From Pseudomonas sp. KNUC1026 (GTDB lineage Bacteria > Pseudomonadota > Gammaproteobacteria > Pseudomonadales > Pseudomonadaceae), in assembly GCF_021650705.1 (NCBI RefSeq), contig NZ_CP087138.1, positions 5,138,501-5,202,500 on the forward strand: 64,000 nucleotides of DNA, given 5' to 3'. This document shows, in pieces, positions 27,172 to 34,764 of this stretch. Position numbers and translations under genes: made by a program. Numbering within the stretch: position 1 is the first letter of the stretch; every line of letters starts with the position of its first letter. The notes below the pieces were generated by a model that ran no database searches, was not told the DNA's origin, and worked only from the letters and a program-made list of their open reading frames with translations.

Positions 27172-28688
27172 CGTCCTACGCTCGGCTTGTTCAGAAGAAG
27201 TAAAAGGCGCGCAGCCATGGCGCGGTCGCTGGCCAGGACCAGTGCCAGGGTGATCGCACCGCACAGGCCCAGGGCGAACAACGAGCTGAGGCGCCCGCCG
27301 GCGATGGCCTGGTACAGCGGCTGGGTGATCAGCAGGCTGAACGCGGTTACCGCGCTGATGCGCAGGATGTCGCCCAGCCAGTGGCGGTGGATGCTCGGTG
27401 CCAGGCGGCTGTGCACCACTTGCGGCCAGATGGCGAACGACACCAGGCGCAGGATGAACCAGGCCAGTGCCGCGCCCAGCGCGCCATGGTTCTCGACCGC
27501 CAGCAACATCACCGGCACGGTCACCAGCGCCGACACCAGGCTGTACCAGACGTGCAGGCGGATGCGCCCGTGGGCGTACTGCAGGTGATACTGGAACGCG
27601 CTGGCGGCCATGATCGCCGCGCCCAGGGCGTACCACAGCAGGATCGGCGCGCCCCAGGCGGCTGCCTCGGCGTCACCGCTCCAGGCCAGCAGCAGGTCGT
27701 AGGCGTGTACGCCCATCACCGCCGCCAGCGGAAACAGCAACGTGCAGGTGAAGCGGCTGGCGCCCAGGTAAAGCTGCTGCATGTCCTGCTCGCGGGCTTC
27801 TGCCTTGAGCATGGTCATGCGTGGCAGCAGGGTCTGCACCAGCGGGTTGATCAGCATCAGGATGCCGTTGGTCATCAACGCCACCAGCGAGAAATAGCCG
27901 TAGTGCGAGAGCGACAGCTGTTCGGAGAGCAGCATCTTGTCGAGCTGGGTGAGCACGATCCAGAGCACCGAGGTGAACGACACGCTGGCAGCGAAGGGCA
28001 CGATCGGCCCGACCAGGCCCCAGTTGAAGCCGCTCAGGCGTGAAGGCGCGGGCAGGCGGGCGTAGGCCTGGGAGGCGAAGATCGCCACTTCCACCAGCGC
28101 GACCACGAACTGGAATTCGAAGAACACCAGCGGGTCTTGCGACACGAACGCCACCAGCGCCAGGCCGCCGAAGTAGCGCAGGGTGGCGATCAGCACGTTG
28201 GCGCCGTTCAGCCAGGCATGCATCTCCAGGCCTTGCAGGCCGCTTTTATAGAGCGTTGCATACAACCGCAGCCCGACCATCGCGCCCATCAGGGTGATGC
28301 ACTGCATCAAGGTGGCGGTGCTCAGTGCCTGGGCGTTGAGCCAATGCGCGGCGATCCAGCCGCTGCCCTGCCACACCACCAGCAAGGTGCCCAGGGTCAG
28401 CGGCAGGAAGATGATCTCGAACGAGCGCAGCAGCCAGCCGGCATCGCGCAACCCGCCTTCGGCCTGGCCGCGGTGGTGGGCGATCTGTCGCACCAGAGAG
28501 GCCGACAGGCCCACATCCAGCAATTGCAGCCACGACTGCATGACCGTGTAGAAGCCTACAAGGCCATACACCTCGGCACCCAGGTGGCCAAGGTAGAACG
28601 GCATGATCAGAACGCCCACCAGCAGTGCGTAAGCCTGGCCGGCGTAGCTCAAGGTGGTGTTGTGAACAAGCGAAAGCTTTCTGCTCAT
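27168..28688 (-). CDS. Wzx-like polysaccharide flippase (MATE/MVF superfamily)
   Basis: A 506-residue protein has 12-14 hydrophobic segments and starts MSRKLSLVHNTTLSYAGQAY, followed by FYLGHLGAEVYGLVGFY, the typical first loop of O-antigen translocases. It would flip lipid-linked repeat units to the periplasm for polymerisation. The presence of Wzx, Wzy, Wzc and Wza makes this a Wzx/Wzy-dependent pathway rather than an ABC or synthase one. It lies 25 bases after the aminotransferase gene. Confidence 0.9.
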   Translation of the reverse strand: MSRKLSLVHNTTLSYAGQAYALLVGVLIMPFYLGHLGAEVYGLVGFYTVMQSWLQLLDVGLSASLVRQIAHHRGQAEGGLRDAGWLLRSFEIIFLPLTLGTLLVVWQGSGWIAAHWLNAQALSTATLMQCITLMGAMVGLRLYATLYKSGLQGLEMHAWLNGANVLIATLRYFGGLALVAFVSQDPLVFFEFQFVVALVEVAIFASQAYARLPAPSRLSGFNWGLVGPIVPFAASVSFTSVLWIVLTQLDKMLLSEQLSLSHYGYFSLVALMTNGILMLINPLVQTLLPRMTMLKAEAREQDMQQLYLGASRFTCTLLFPLAAVMGVHAYDLLLAWSGDAEAAAWGAPILLWYALGAAIMAASAFQYHLQYAHGRIRLHVWYSLVSALVTVPVMLLAVENHGALGAALAWFILRLVSFAIWPQVVHSRLAPSIHRHWLGDILRISAVTAFSLLITQPLYQAIAGGRLSSLFALGLCGAITLALVLASDRAMAARLLLLLNKPSVGR

Positions 28689-28713
28689 GGCGTTCTCGAA
28701 GGGGGCGGAAGGT

Positions 28714-29823
28714 TTAACGTGCGCCGATGAACGACGGCACGCTGACCGGCGCGTGGCTGCGCAACAGAGTGGTGGCTACCGTGCGCTGCACCTCTTTGCT
28801 CAGGCCCGGGTAGATCGGCAGGCACAGCACACGTTCGGCGAGGTCCCTTGAGACCGGCTGGATGGCTTGTGGTTGCAGGTACGCCAAAGTATCGAGCGAA
28901 GGGTAGAAATAGCGCCGCGGGTTGATGCCTTGTTCCTGCAATGCCGCGCGCGCAGCGAGCATGCTGGCGTGGTCGGGCAGGGCGATCGGGAAATAGCTGT
29001 GGTTGAGCTGTGCGCCGTCGGTGGGCGACTGCAACTGCACGTGGTCGCACAGGGTGCGTTGGTAGAAATCGGCGATCTCTTCGCGCTGGGCGAGGATGCT
29101 GTCGATGTCGTCCAGCACGGTCAGGCCCATGGCCGCGCAGAACTCGTTGAGCTTGGCGTTGATGCCCACGCCTTCGATGGTTTCGTAGTCGGCGATGCCG
29201 AAGTTGCTCATCAGGCGAATGCGTTCGGCCAGGTCATCGTCGTTGGTCACGATGGCGCCGCCTTCGATGGTGTGGAACAGCTTGGTGGCATGGAAGCTCA
29301 GGGTGCTGGCGTGGCCGTGGTTGAGCACCGACTCGCCACGGTAGCCAGTGGCGAAGGCGTGGGCGCCGTCGTAGATCACTTTCAGCGAGTGTTTGCGCGC
29401 GACCTTGTCGATGGCTTCGGTGGCGCAGGGGTTGCCGAACACGTGAGTGGCCACGATCGCCTGAGTGTCTTCGCGCAGGGCGGCTTCGATGCTCTGCGGG
29501 GCGAGGTTCCAGGTGGCCGGGTCGATGTCGGCGAACACCGGGGTGATGCCTTCCCAGGCCAGGGTGCTGCTGGTGGCCACGAAGCTGAACGGGGTGGTCA
29601 CGGCCGAGCCTTCGATGCCCATTGCCCGATAGGCCAGTTGCAGGGCCAGGGTGCCGTTGCTCACCAGCACGATGTTACGCACGCCCAGGTAATCCTTCAG
29701 ACGTTCTTCCAGCTCGCAGCACAGCGGGCCGCGGTTGGTCAGCCAGCGGCTGCGGTACAGGCCATCCACGTAGCTTTTGAATTTCTCGGGGTTGCCCATG
29801 TAGGACTGGGTTACGTTGATCAT
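28714..29823 (-). CDS. DegT/DnrJ/EryC1-family PLP sugar aminotransferase
   Basis: A 369-residue protein begins MINVTQSYMGNPEKFKSYVDG. It shows NIVLVSNGTLALQLAY, VIYDGAHAFATGYRG (the Asp that contacts the PLP nitrogen) and LSFHATKLFHTIEGGAIVT, whose Lys forms the Schiff base. It transfers an amino group to a keto position of a nucleotide-activated deoxy sugar; the SFHATK...EGG form is common in VioA/FdtB-type enzymes acting on dTDP-sugars. The matching dTDP-glucose dehydratase is not in this window. ATG 29823 has AGGGAG just upstream. Confidence 0.88.
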   Translation of the reverse strand: MINVTQSYMGNPEKFKSYVDGLYRSRWLTNRGPLCCELEERLKDYLGVRNIVLVSNGTLALQLAYRAMGIEGSAVTTPFSFVATSSTLAWEGITPVFADIDPATWNLAPQSIEAALREDTQAIVATHVFGNPCATEAIDKVARKHSLKVIYDGAHAFATGYRGESVLNHGHASTLSFHATKLFHTIEGGAIVTNDDDLAERIRLMSNFGIADYETIEGVGINAKLNEFCAAMGLTVLDDIDSILAQREEIADFYQRTLCDHVQLQSPTDGAQLNHSYFPIALPDHASMLAARAALQEQGINPRRYFYPSLDTLAYLQPQAIQPVSRDLAERVLCLPIYPGLSKEVQRTVATTLLRSHAPVSVPSFIGAR

Positions 29824-29890
29824 GCTGCTCTCCCTGCGCGAGCCATGCGCGTGTCTGGACGTCATCTATCCGGGATGTGGGGGCGTGGTA

Positions 29891-30679
29891 TCAGGTGTGT
29901 GCGGTGTTGCTGCCGGCGCGGCCACCGGCTCGTTCGCTGGCCCGGCGCGCGCGGCGCTGGTTCAGGCGCAGGATCCAGCGGGTCAGGCCGCTGCCGGCGT
30001 GCGGGTCGGCGTAGTGAAACAGTGCCGTGGCGCGCCGGGCATCGACTGCGCAAGGCTGGTTGGCGTGCAGCGAGCGGTAGCCCCAGAACAGGTAGGCATT
30101 GCCCGGCACCATCGGCAACAGTTGAGGCTTGAGCCAGCCACGCTCGATGGCCAGGCACAGCAGCTTGCGTGCCACGCGGTTCTGCAAAAGCGCCTTTTCG
30201 ATCACGTTCAGAACCACGTTGCTGCGTACGCGCCGGCTGTTGGGGAACAGCACCAGGTCGCCGCGCTGCTCGCCTTGCGTGGGAATGTGGATCGGCAGCA
30301 GCAGGGTGATGAGGGTGGCGTCGTAATGGAACGCGTTGGATTCCTTGCGCCCGCTGCCGCCCTGCACGCAACGCAGCACGGGGAAGATTCGCGAGCTTGC
30401 GGCCGCCTCGCCGGCCCCTGCCTGGTGCAGGCGAGCCAGGGTGCGCTCGAAGCCTGCGGCCTGGGCGAGCTCGGCCAGGGGGCTGCCGGCCAGAGCGTCG
30501 AGGCCGTGGTAGGCGAAATACTGTTTGTCATGGCGCTGGGCCTGGGCGTCGACATAGTCGCGCAGGCGCTGCAGCTCTTCGGCACTCACGGCGCCTTCGA
30601 TCACGGCATGGCCGCGCTCGTCCATGTCCTTTGCCAGGCGGCGTGCCAGAGATGGGTCAACATCGAGTAAGAGCGACAT
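29891..30679 (-). CDS. Phytanoyl-CoA dioxygenase (PhyH)-like Fe(II)/2-oxoglutarate oxygenase, first gene of the polysaccharide operon
   Basis: A 262-residue protein starts MSLLLDVDPSLARRLAKDMD. The iron facial triad is suggested by FHYDATLITLL (H-x-D) and the later His of YRSLHANQP, with Arg of ARRATALFHY as the likely 2-oxoglutarate contact. This is the PhyH-like cupin pattern. It could hydroxylate a sugar or an acyl substituent of the polymer. The cell target is an inference from context. ATG 30679 lies about ten bases after AAGGA. It begins the operon behind a long leader. Confidence 0.72.
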   Translation of the reverse strand: MSLLLDVDPSLARRLAKDMDERGHAVIEGAVSAEELQRLRDYVDAQAQRHDKQYFAYHGLDALAGSPLAELAQAAGFERTLARLHQAGAGEAAASSRIFPVLRCVQGGSGRKESNAFHYDATLITLLLPIHIPTQGEQRGDLVLFPNSRRVRSNVVLNVIEKALLQNRVARKLLCLAIERGWLKPQLLPMVPGNAYLFWGYRSLHANQPCAVDARRATALFHYADPHAGSGLTRWILRLNQRRARRASERAGGRAGSNTAHT

Positions 30680-30974
30680 GGCAATCCATTCCTTGGGTGA
30701 AAGTTTGACTTTCGTTAAGCACGCCGCGGCGTAATCGCCTGCCCGGCAGTGGCTGGGCTCAATAACTTGCAACTTTGAAGTTGCTTTCCAGCGGCAACAG
30801 CTCGCCGGGCTCACCGCGCGTTTAATAGGCGAGGCAAGTTTCTCTTTGGTTAATAGCGCCTCACCCTGGCGAGAATGCGTCAGGAAATCGAAGGCTGTAG
30901 GCGGCAGGGGCTCACCGAGGTTTCGTGTGATTTTATTGGATGGTTGCCCCGGTCTTCGCCGTGGGTCGAGCGCA
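30680..30974 (-). promoter_or_regulatory. Long structured leader of the exopolysaccharide operon
   Basis: About 290 bases lie between the predicted promoter and the first ATG. They hold a perfect 6+3+6 inverted repeat (GAAAGT/ACTTTC, 30699-30713), a 12-base self-complementary ACGCCGCGGCGT (30721-30732) and a 7+2+7 repeat (GCAACTT/AAGTTGC, 30769-30784). The words GGTGAGCCC and TGCCGC occur twice in the same order. No gene is visible. The structure would suit control of elongation by the in-operon RfaH-like protein, but no match to the E. coli ops sequence was found. Confidence 0.5.
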
Positions 30975-31003
30975 TTTATCGGCTTCGGCGAAGGTGCTGT
31001 CAA
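30975..31003 (-). promoter_or_regulatory. Predicted sigma70 promoter of the exopolysaccharide operon
   Basis: On the minus strand a perfect TTGACA (-35, 31003-30998) is followed by 17 bases and GATAAA (-10, 30980-30975). A second TTGACA lies 13 bases upstream (31016-31011). The remaining 31017-31303, between this promoter and davA, holds no gene I can support. davA is transcribed in the same direction and no clear terminator separates them. Confidence 0.6.
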
Positions 31004-31303
31004 ACGCTTTTGTCAAAAAAATGGGCAAAAGTCACATAACGGTGCGGTGTTGTTGTTAACTGCATGTTTTATAAGGAGAAAAACTATTTGCACAGAGTCT
31101 GTTTTCGGTTTTTTGCATACTGGCCACCCGATAGTGGCACTGGCGGGCGGCAAAGCCCCGAAAATGCTGGCCAAAGGCTTGTTCCAGGCGGAGTTCGAGC
31201 AGATTTCAGGGGAGGTTGTGCCGACGGGTCCTTGGCTATGCATTTGCCAAAATATTGACTGAGGGCAATGTGCCAGATACCTGCGCCAGAAAACTGCTGA
31301 TGT

Positions 31304-32116
31304 TTACGACGATTCAGAGCGGCTTTCAGTGCGCAGGTCTGTGAGATAGGGGTTTTCACGTCGAGATTTTGTCAGCTCAGGCCGGTTCACTGTTGTGAGC
31401 ATCAATTCCTCGTTGGCAGCGGAGCCTTCGATTCGGCTCCCTGACGGCCCGTTGACGCTGCTGAGCCCGCAATAGGCCAATCCGTTTTCCTTGCCGGTAA
31501 AGTTGGCGTAAGCGACAAAACAAGCGCTTTCCCACGCCCGCGCCCTCACCGTGACCTGGGCGACGAACTCGAAGCCTGCCATGTTTGCCGTAGGCACCAG
31601 CACCAGCTCTGCGCCAGCCTGAGCCAGGCGGCGAGTGCCCTCGGGAAATTCGATGTCGTAACAGATCTGCAGGCCAACCGACCAGCCGGCCAGCTGTGCC
31701 ACCTGTTCCAACGCATCACCTTCGCTGAACTGTTCCCGATCAAGTACGCCGAACAGTTGGCGTTTGCGGTAGTTCAGCAGGGGTTGGCCATTGGCATCGA
31801 GCAGTTGGGCACTGTTGAACACATGGCCGTTTTCACCGCGCTCCGGGTAGCCATAGCACAAGGCAATGCCTCGCTTGCGTGCGATGGCGCCAGCCCGCTC
31901 GGCCATTGCCCCGTCCGCTGGCTCGGCCAGCCGCTGCACGGCCTCGGCGCCGATGTTGTAGCCGGTCATGAACATTTCCGGCAGCACCAGCACGGCCGCG
32001 CCTTGCTCGGCCGCCTGCGCCGCCTGTGCTTCCAGCCGCGCCAGGTTGCCGGCAATGTCCAGCGGCCGTGGCTCACATTGATAGAGCGCGATGCGTAGGG
32101 TGTCGGGTGAATTCAC
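31304..32116 (-). CDS. davA: DavA, 5-aminopentanamidase (delta-aminovaleramidase), nitrilase superfamily
   Basis: A 270-residue carbon-nitrogen hydrolase has the full catalytic set: Glu in LVLPEMFMTGYN, Lys in NYRKRQLFG and Cys in LQICYDIEFPEG. DavA converts 5-aminopentanamide to 5-aminovalerate and ammonia, the second step of lysine breakdown in P. putida. The start is GTG 32116, seven bases after GGAG. It is downstream of davB with a REP pair between them. The assignment as DavA rests on this pairing. Confidence 0.88.
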   Translation of the reverse strand: MNSPDTLRIALYQCEPRPLDIAGNLARLEAQAAQAAEQGAAVLVLPEMFMTGYNIGAEAVQRLAEPADGAMAERAGAIARKRGIALCYGYPERGENGHVFNSAQLLDANGQPLLNYRKRQLFGVLDREQFSEGDALEQVAQLAGWSVGLQICYDIEFPEGTRRLAQAGAELVLVPTANMAGFEFVAQVTVRARAWESACFVAYANFTGKENGLAYCGLSSVNGPSGSRIEGSAANEELMLTTVNRPELTKSRRENPYLTDLRTESRSESS

Positions 32117-32150
32117 GGGTTGCTCCTGTTGCGTGGTGTGAGTGTTCGAA

Positions 32151-32234
32151 GCGTCGCGCGGCAAGCCGCCCTCCCATCAGGTGATCAACTGGGGCTCAGA
32201 TCAAACCGTGGGAGGGCCGCTTGCCGCGCGACGG
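32151..32234. repeat. Inverted pair of REP-like elements between davB and davA
   Basis: GCGTCGCGCGGCAAGCCGCC then CTCCCAT lies at 32151-32177. The reverse-oriented copy GTGGGAGGGCCGCTTGCC then GCGCGACGG lies at 32208-32234. Being inside a two-gene operon, the pair may change the relative mRNA stability of davB and davA. Confidence 0.75.
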
Positions 32235-32240
32235 CCTATC

Positions 32241-33923
32241 TCAATCCGGCAGCGCAATCGGCCCCAGTTCTTCGAACACATCCCCTGGCCCCGGGTTCTC
32301 GGCATGGGTGGCGCCCCCGAAGTGCGCGATGATGCCCCACACCGCGTTGAGTGAAGTCTGCACCGCCCCTTCGACCCACGCCGGGGTCCACGAAACGTCG
32401 TCGCCCGCCAGGAAAATGCCTTTCTGCGCCTCAGGGAAGCCCTGCTGCATGAAATGCGCGTACATCCGCTGGTTGTAGCGGTAATGCCCGGGCAGTGCGC
32501 CTTTGAATGCGCCGAGGAAATACGGGTCTGCCTCCCAGGACACGGTGATCGGGTCGCCGATGATATGGCTGGCGATGTCCACCTTCGGGTAGATCTTCTT
32601 CAAGGCGTCCAAAGCCAGCTTCACGCGTTTTTCCACCGGGTACGGCAGCACTTTGAGCGCATCGCTCATCCAAGCGTAGGAGAGGCATATCACCCCTGGC
32701 TTGCCCGGCCCATGGTCGAACAGATAGGTCCCGCGCGTGAGGCGGTCGGTGAGGGTCATGCTCATCACGTCGCGGCCGGTTTCCGGGTCTTTGTCCTTCC
32801 AGAACGGCCGGTCGACCATCACGAAGGTTTTGGCCGACTGCATATAGCGGGTGCGGTCCAGCGCCATCCACAGCTTTTGCGAAAACAGCGATTCGTCACA
32901 GTCGATCTGGGTGGTCAGCAGCCAGCTCTGGCACGTCACCAGCACCGCCGGGAAGCTGCGCTCGCTGCCCCACACATCGGTGATGCGCACCTGGCCGTCG
33001 GTTTCGCGGCTGATGCGTGCAACCCCTGGCCGGCTGGCGCCGCTGTGCAGGCTGCTCAGGCTGGTGCCGGCCGGCCAGTGCGCGCACTGCTCTGGCACAT
33101 GGCGCCAGAGCCCGGTGGGCACCTGTTCTACGCCGCCTACCACCAGGTGCTGATGGTCATCGCAGTTGGTCATCACCACGCGGAAGATTTCCAGCATCGA
33201 GTTGGGGAAGTCCGAGTCCCAGCCGCCGGTGCCGAAGCCCACCTGCCCGAAGATCTCCCGGTGCTGGAAACTCAGGTTGGCGAAAGAGCGCGAGGTGGCG
33301 ACGAAATCATAGAAGGTGCGGTCGTCCCACAGCGGCACCAGCTCGTTCCAAAGGGCTTTGAGGCGTACGGGGTCACGTTCACGGATGGCTTGCTGGATAC
33401 CGCTGAAATGCGCGCGCTCCTCGAGGGCGTCGGCCCAGGCGTCGGCCACTTCGCGAAAGATATCCGGCAGATCCTTGAGTGTTTCGGCATACCAGGTCTG
33501 CCCCTCGAGGTCGATCACGGTGCTGCCGGAGGCGCCGGTCAAGGGGTTGGGAAAGGGCTGGGTGCTCAGGCCGAGCTTGTCCACGTAATGCCAGAATGCA
33601 GTGGATGACGCCGGAAAACGCATGCCGCCCAGCTCCGCGACGATGCCGTCTGCCGCCTCGAACGGCTGTGAGCGCAAGCGCCCACCCAGGCGCGAGGCCT
33701 CATACACCACCGGCTTGAGCCCCAGCTTCATCAATTCGTAGGCGGCCACCAGCCCGGCGATGCCGCCGCCGACGATAGCGACTTCCTTGCCATGGTGCTC
33801 GGCGGGGACCTGCCCGAGGCCTGCGGGGTGCTCCAGCCATTGGTCGAAGGCGAACGGAAAGTCCGGGCCGTACAGGGTGATCGGCTTTTGCGAACCTTCG
33901 GGGTGGCGGCTGGGTTTGAGCAT
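32241..33923 (-). CDS. davB: DavB, L-lysine 2-monooxygenase (flavin amine oxidase family)
   Basis: A 560-residue FAD enzyme has the dinucleotide-binding motif AIVGGGIAGLVAAYELMKLG near residue 50, followed by VVYEASRLGGRLRSQ, and a C-terminal GDDVSWTPAWVEGAVQTSL segment that contacts FAD. It oxidatively decarboxylates L-lysine to 5-aminopentanamide. Relatives are often annotated as tryptophan 2-monooxygenase; linkage to davA and the AsnC regulator favours lysine. The frame is intact and the length is as expected. Confidence 0.9.
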   Translation of the reverse strand: MLKPSRHPEGSQKPITLYGPDFPFAFDQWLEHPAGLGQVPAEHHGKEVAIVGGGIAGLVAAYELMKLGLKPVVYEASRLGGRLRSQPFEAADGIVAELGGMRFPASSTAFWHYVDKLGLSTQPFPNPLTGASGSTVIDLEGQTWYAETLKDLPDIFREVADAWADALEERAHFSGIQQAIRERDPVRLKALWNELVPLWDDRTFYDFVATSRSFANLSFQHREIFGQVGFGTGGWDSDFPNSMLEIFRVVMTNCDDHQHLVVGGVEQVPTGLWRHVPEQCAHWPAGTSLSSLHSGASRPGVARISRETDGQVRITDVWGSERSFPAVLVTCQSWLLTTQIDCDESLFSQKLWMALDRTRYMQSAKTFVMVDRPFWKDKDPETGRDVMSMTLTDRLTRGTYLFDHGPGKPGVICLSYAWMSDALKVLPYPVEKRVKLALDALKKIYPKVDIASHIIGDPITVSWEADPYFLGAFKGALPGHYRYNQRMYAHFMQQGFPEAQKGIFLAGDDVSWTPAWVEGAVQTSLNAVWGIIAHFGGATHAENPGPGDVFEELGPIALPD

Positions 33924-34033
33924 GGGAACCTCGCGCGGTGGGCTGGGTGAGTATAGGAAAACACCGGGCCATTCTAGGCAACGCGAAGCACGTAATTAAG
34001 ACGAAAAATGCAGCGTTCTGCGGGTCTTTTTAC

Positions 34034-34066
34034 GCAGAGTGACGATCATTTGCAGCAGAGTGACGA
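34034..34066 (-). promoter_or_regulatory. Two exact 12-base direct repeats upstream of davB, candidate AsnC/Lrp operator
   Basis: GCAGAGTGACGA occurs at 34034-34045 and again at 34055-34066, 21 bases start to start, which is two helical turns. The pair lies 111 bases upstream of the davB start and just after the stop of the AsnC-type regulator gene. Same-face spacing is what a multimeric Lrp-type protein would need. Binding is an inference. Confidence 0.45.
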
Positions 34067-34068
34067 AA

Positions 34069-34527
34069 TCAGATGCGACCGCGGTCGATCTTGGTGCTCA
34101 GGATGATCGACGTGGTGGTTTTCTCGACCCCTTCGATGTGCCCGATGGCGTCGAGCAGGCCGTCGAGTTGTTCGGGGGACTCGCTGCGCAGCCAGGCCAC
34201 GTAGTCGAACTCCCCGCTTACGGCGCACAGTTGCAGCACCTGGTCCATGCCCTCGAGCTGTCGCAGCACTTCCTTGCCGCTGCGCGGTTGCACGGTGATG
34301 CCGACGTAGGCTTGCAGGCTGCCCTCCATCGCCTTTTGCCCAAGCCGCACGCCATAGCCTGCAATCGCGCCGCTGCGCTCCAGGCGCGCCAGCCGCGAAG
34401 TAACCGTGGTGCGCGCAATGCCCAGATTGCGAGCCAGGGTCGCAACGCTTTCGCGGGCATTGAGCTGAAGGGCGGCGATGAGTTGGCGGTCGGTGGAGTC
34501 GAGGGTCGCGATGCTGGAGTCGTTCAT
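34069..34527 (-). CDS. AsnC/Lrp-family transcriptional regulator of the dav genes
   Basis: A 152-residue protein has an N-terminal helix-turn-helix (LDSTDRQLIAALQLNARESVAT, then NLGIARTTVTSRLARLE) and a C-terminal RAM ligand-binding domain (AYVGITVQPRSGKEVLRQLE and AVSGEFDYVAWL). It lies directly upstream of davB on the same strand, so it probably senses lysine or a catabolite and controls davBA and itself. The frame is intact. Confidence 0.9.
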   Translation of the reverse strand: MNDSSIATLDSTDRQLIAALQLNARESVATLARNLGIARTTVTSRLARLERSGAIAGYGVRLGQKAMEGSLQAYVGITVQPRSGKEVLRQLEGMDQVLQLCAVSGEFDYVAWLRSESPEQLDGLLDAIGHIEGVEKTTTSIILSTKIDRGRI

Positions 34528-34764
34528 CTATAAACCGATATAGCAGTGTGCCGCCTATCTTAGAGAAGTCTTTCCAAAGTGTCACGGTGAGGGTGATGTA
34601 GAACTTTTGACGTGGCCGATGAACGGTCATTCGACAACTTGCGATTCTGGCGTCAAGCGGCTGGCGAGTGACAAAGTGTGAATTGATATTATTGAAAATA
34701 ATATTTGCTAATTAACGGTATATTGACCTGAATTAATTTCATTTTGCCTTGGAGTATGGCCGGA
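34528..34764 (+). promoter_or_regulatory. AT-rich control region between the AsnC gene and a membrane protein gene
   Basis: This divergent 237-base gap is far richer in A+T than the rest of the window between 34675 and 34745. It contains a perfect 8+3+8 inverted repeat (ATATTATT and AATAATAT, 34686-34704) followed by TATATTGACC. It probably carries the promoters of both flanking genes; exact hexamers are not assigned. Confidence 0.45.

Noticed and set aside
14067..30679. Alginate, Psl, Pel or cellulose locus
   Set aside because: No algD/alg44, pslA-type order, pelF-G or bcsA-type synthase genes were seen. The Wzx/Wzy/Wzc/Wza set and the DegT/WbqC/PhyH genes do not match those loci as I know them.
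30846..31359. Short open frames on both strands between davA and the polysaccharide operon
   Set aside because: They overlap the predicted promoter and leader, lack ribosome sites, and show no similarity I can recognise. Treated as non-coding.
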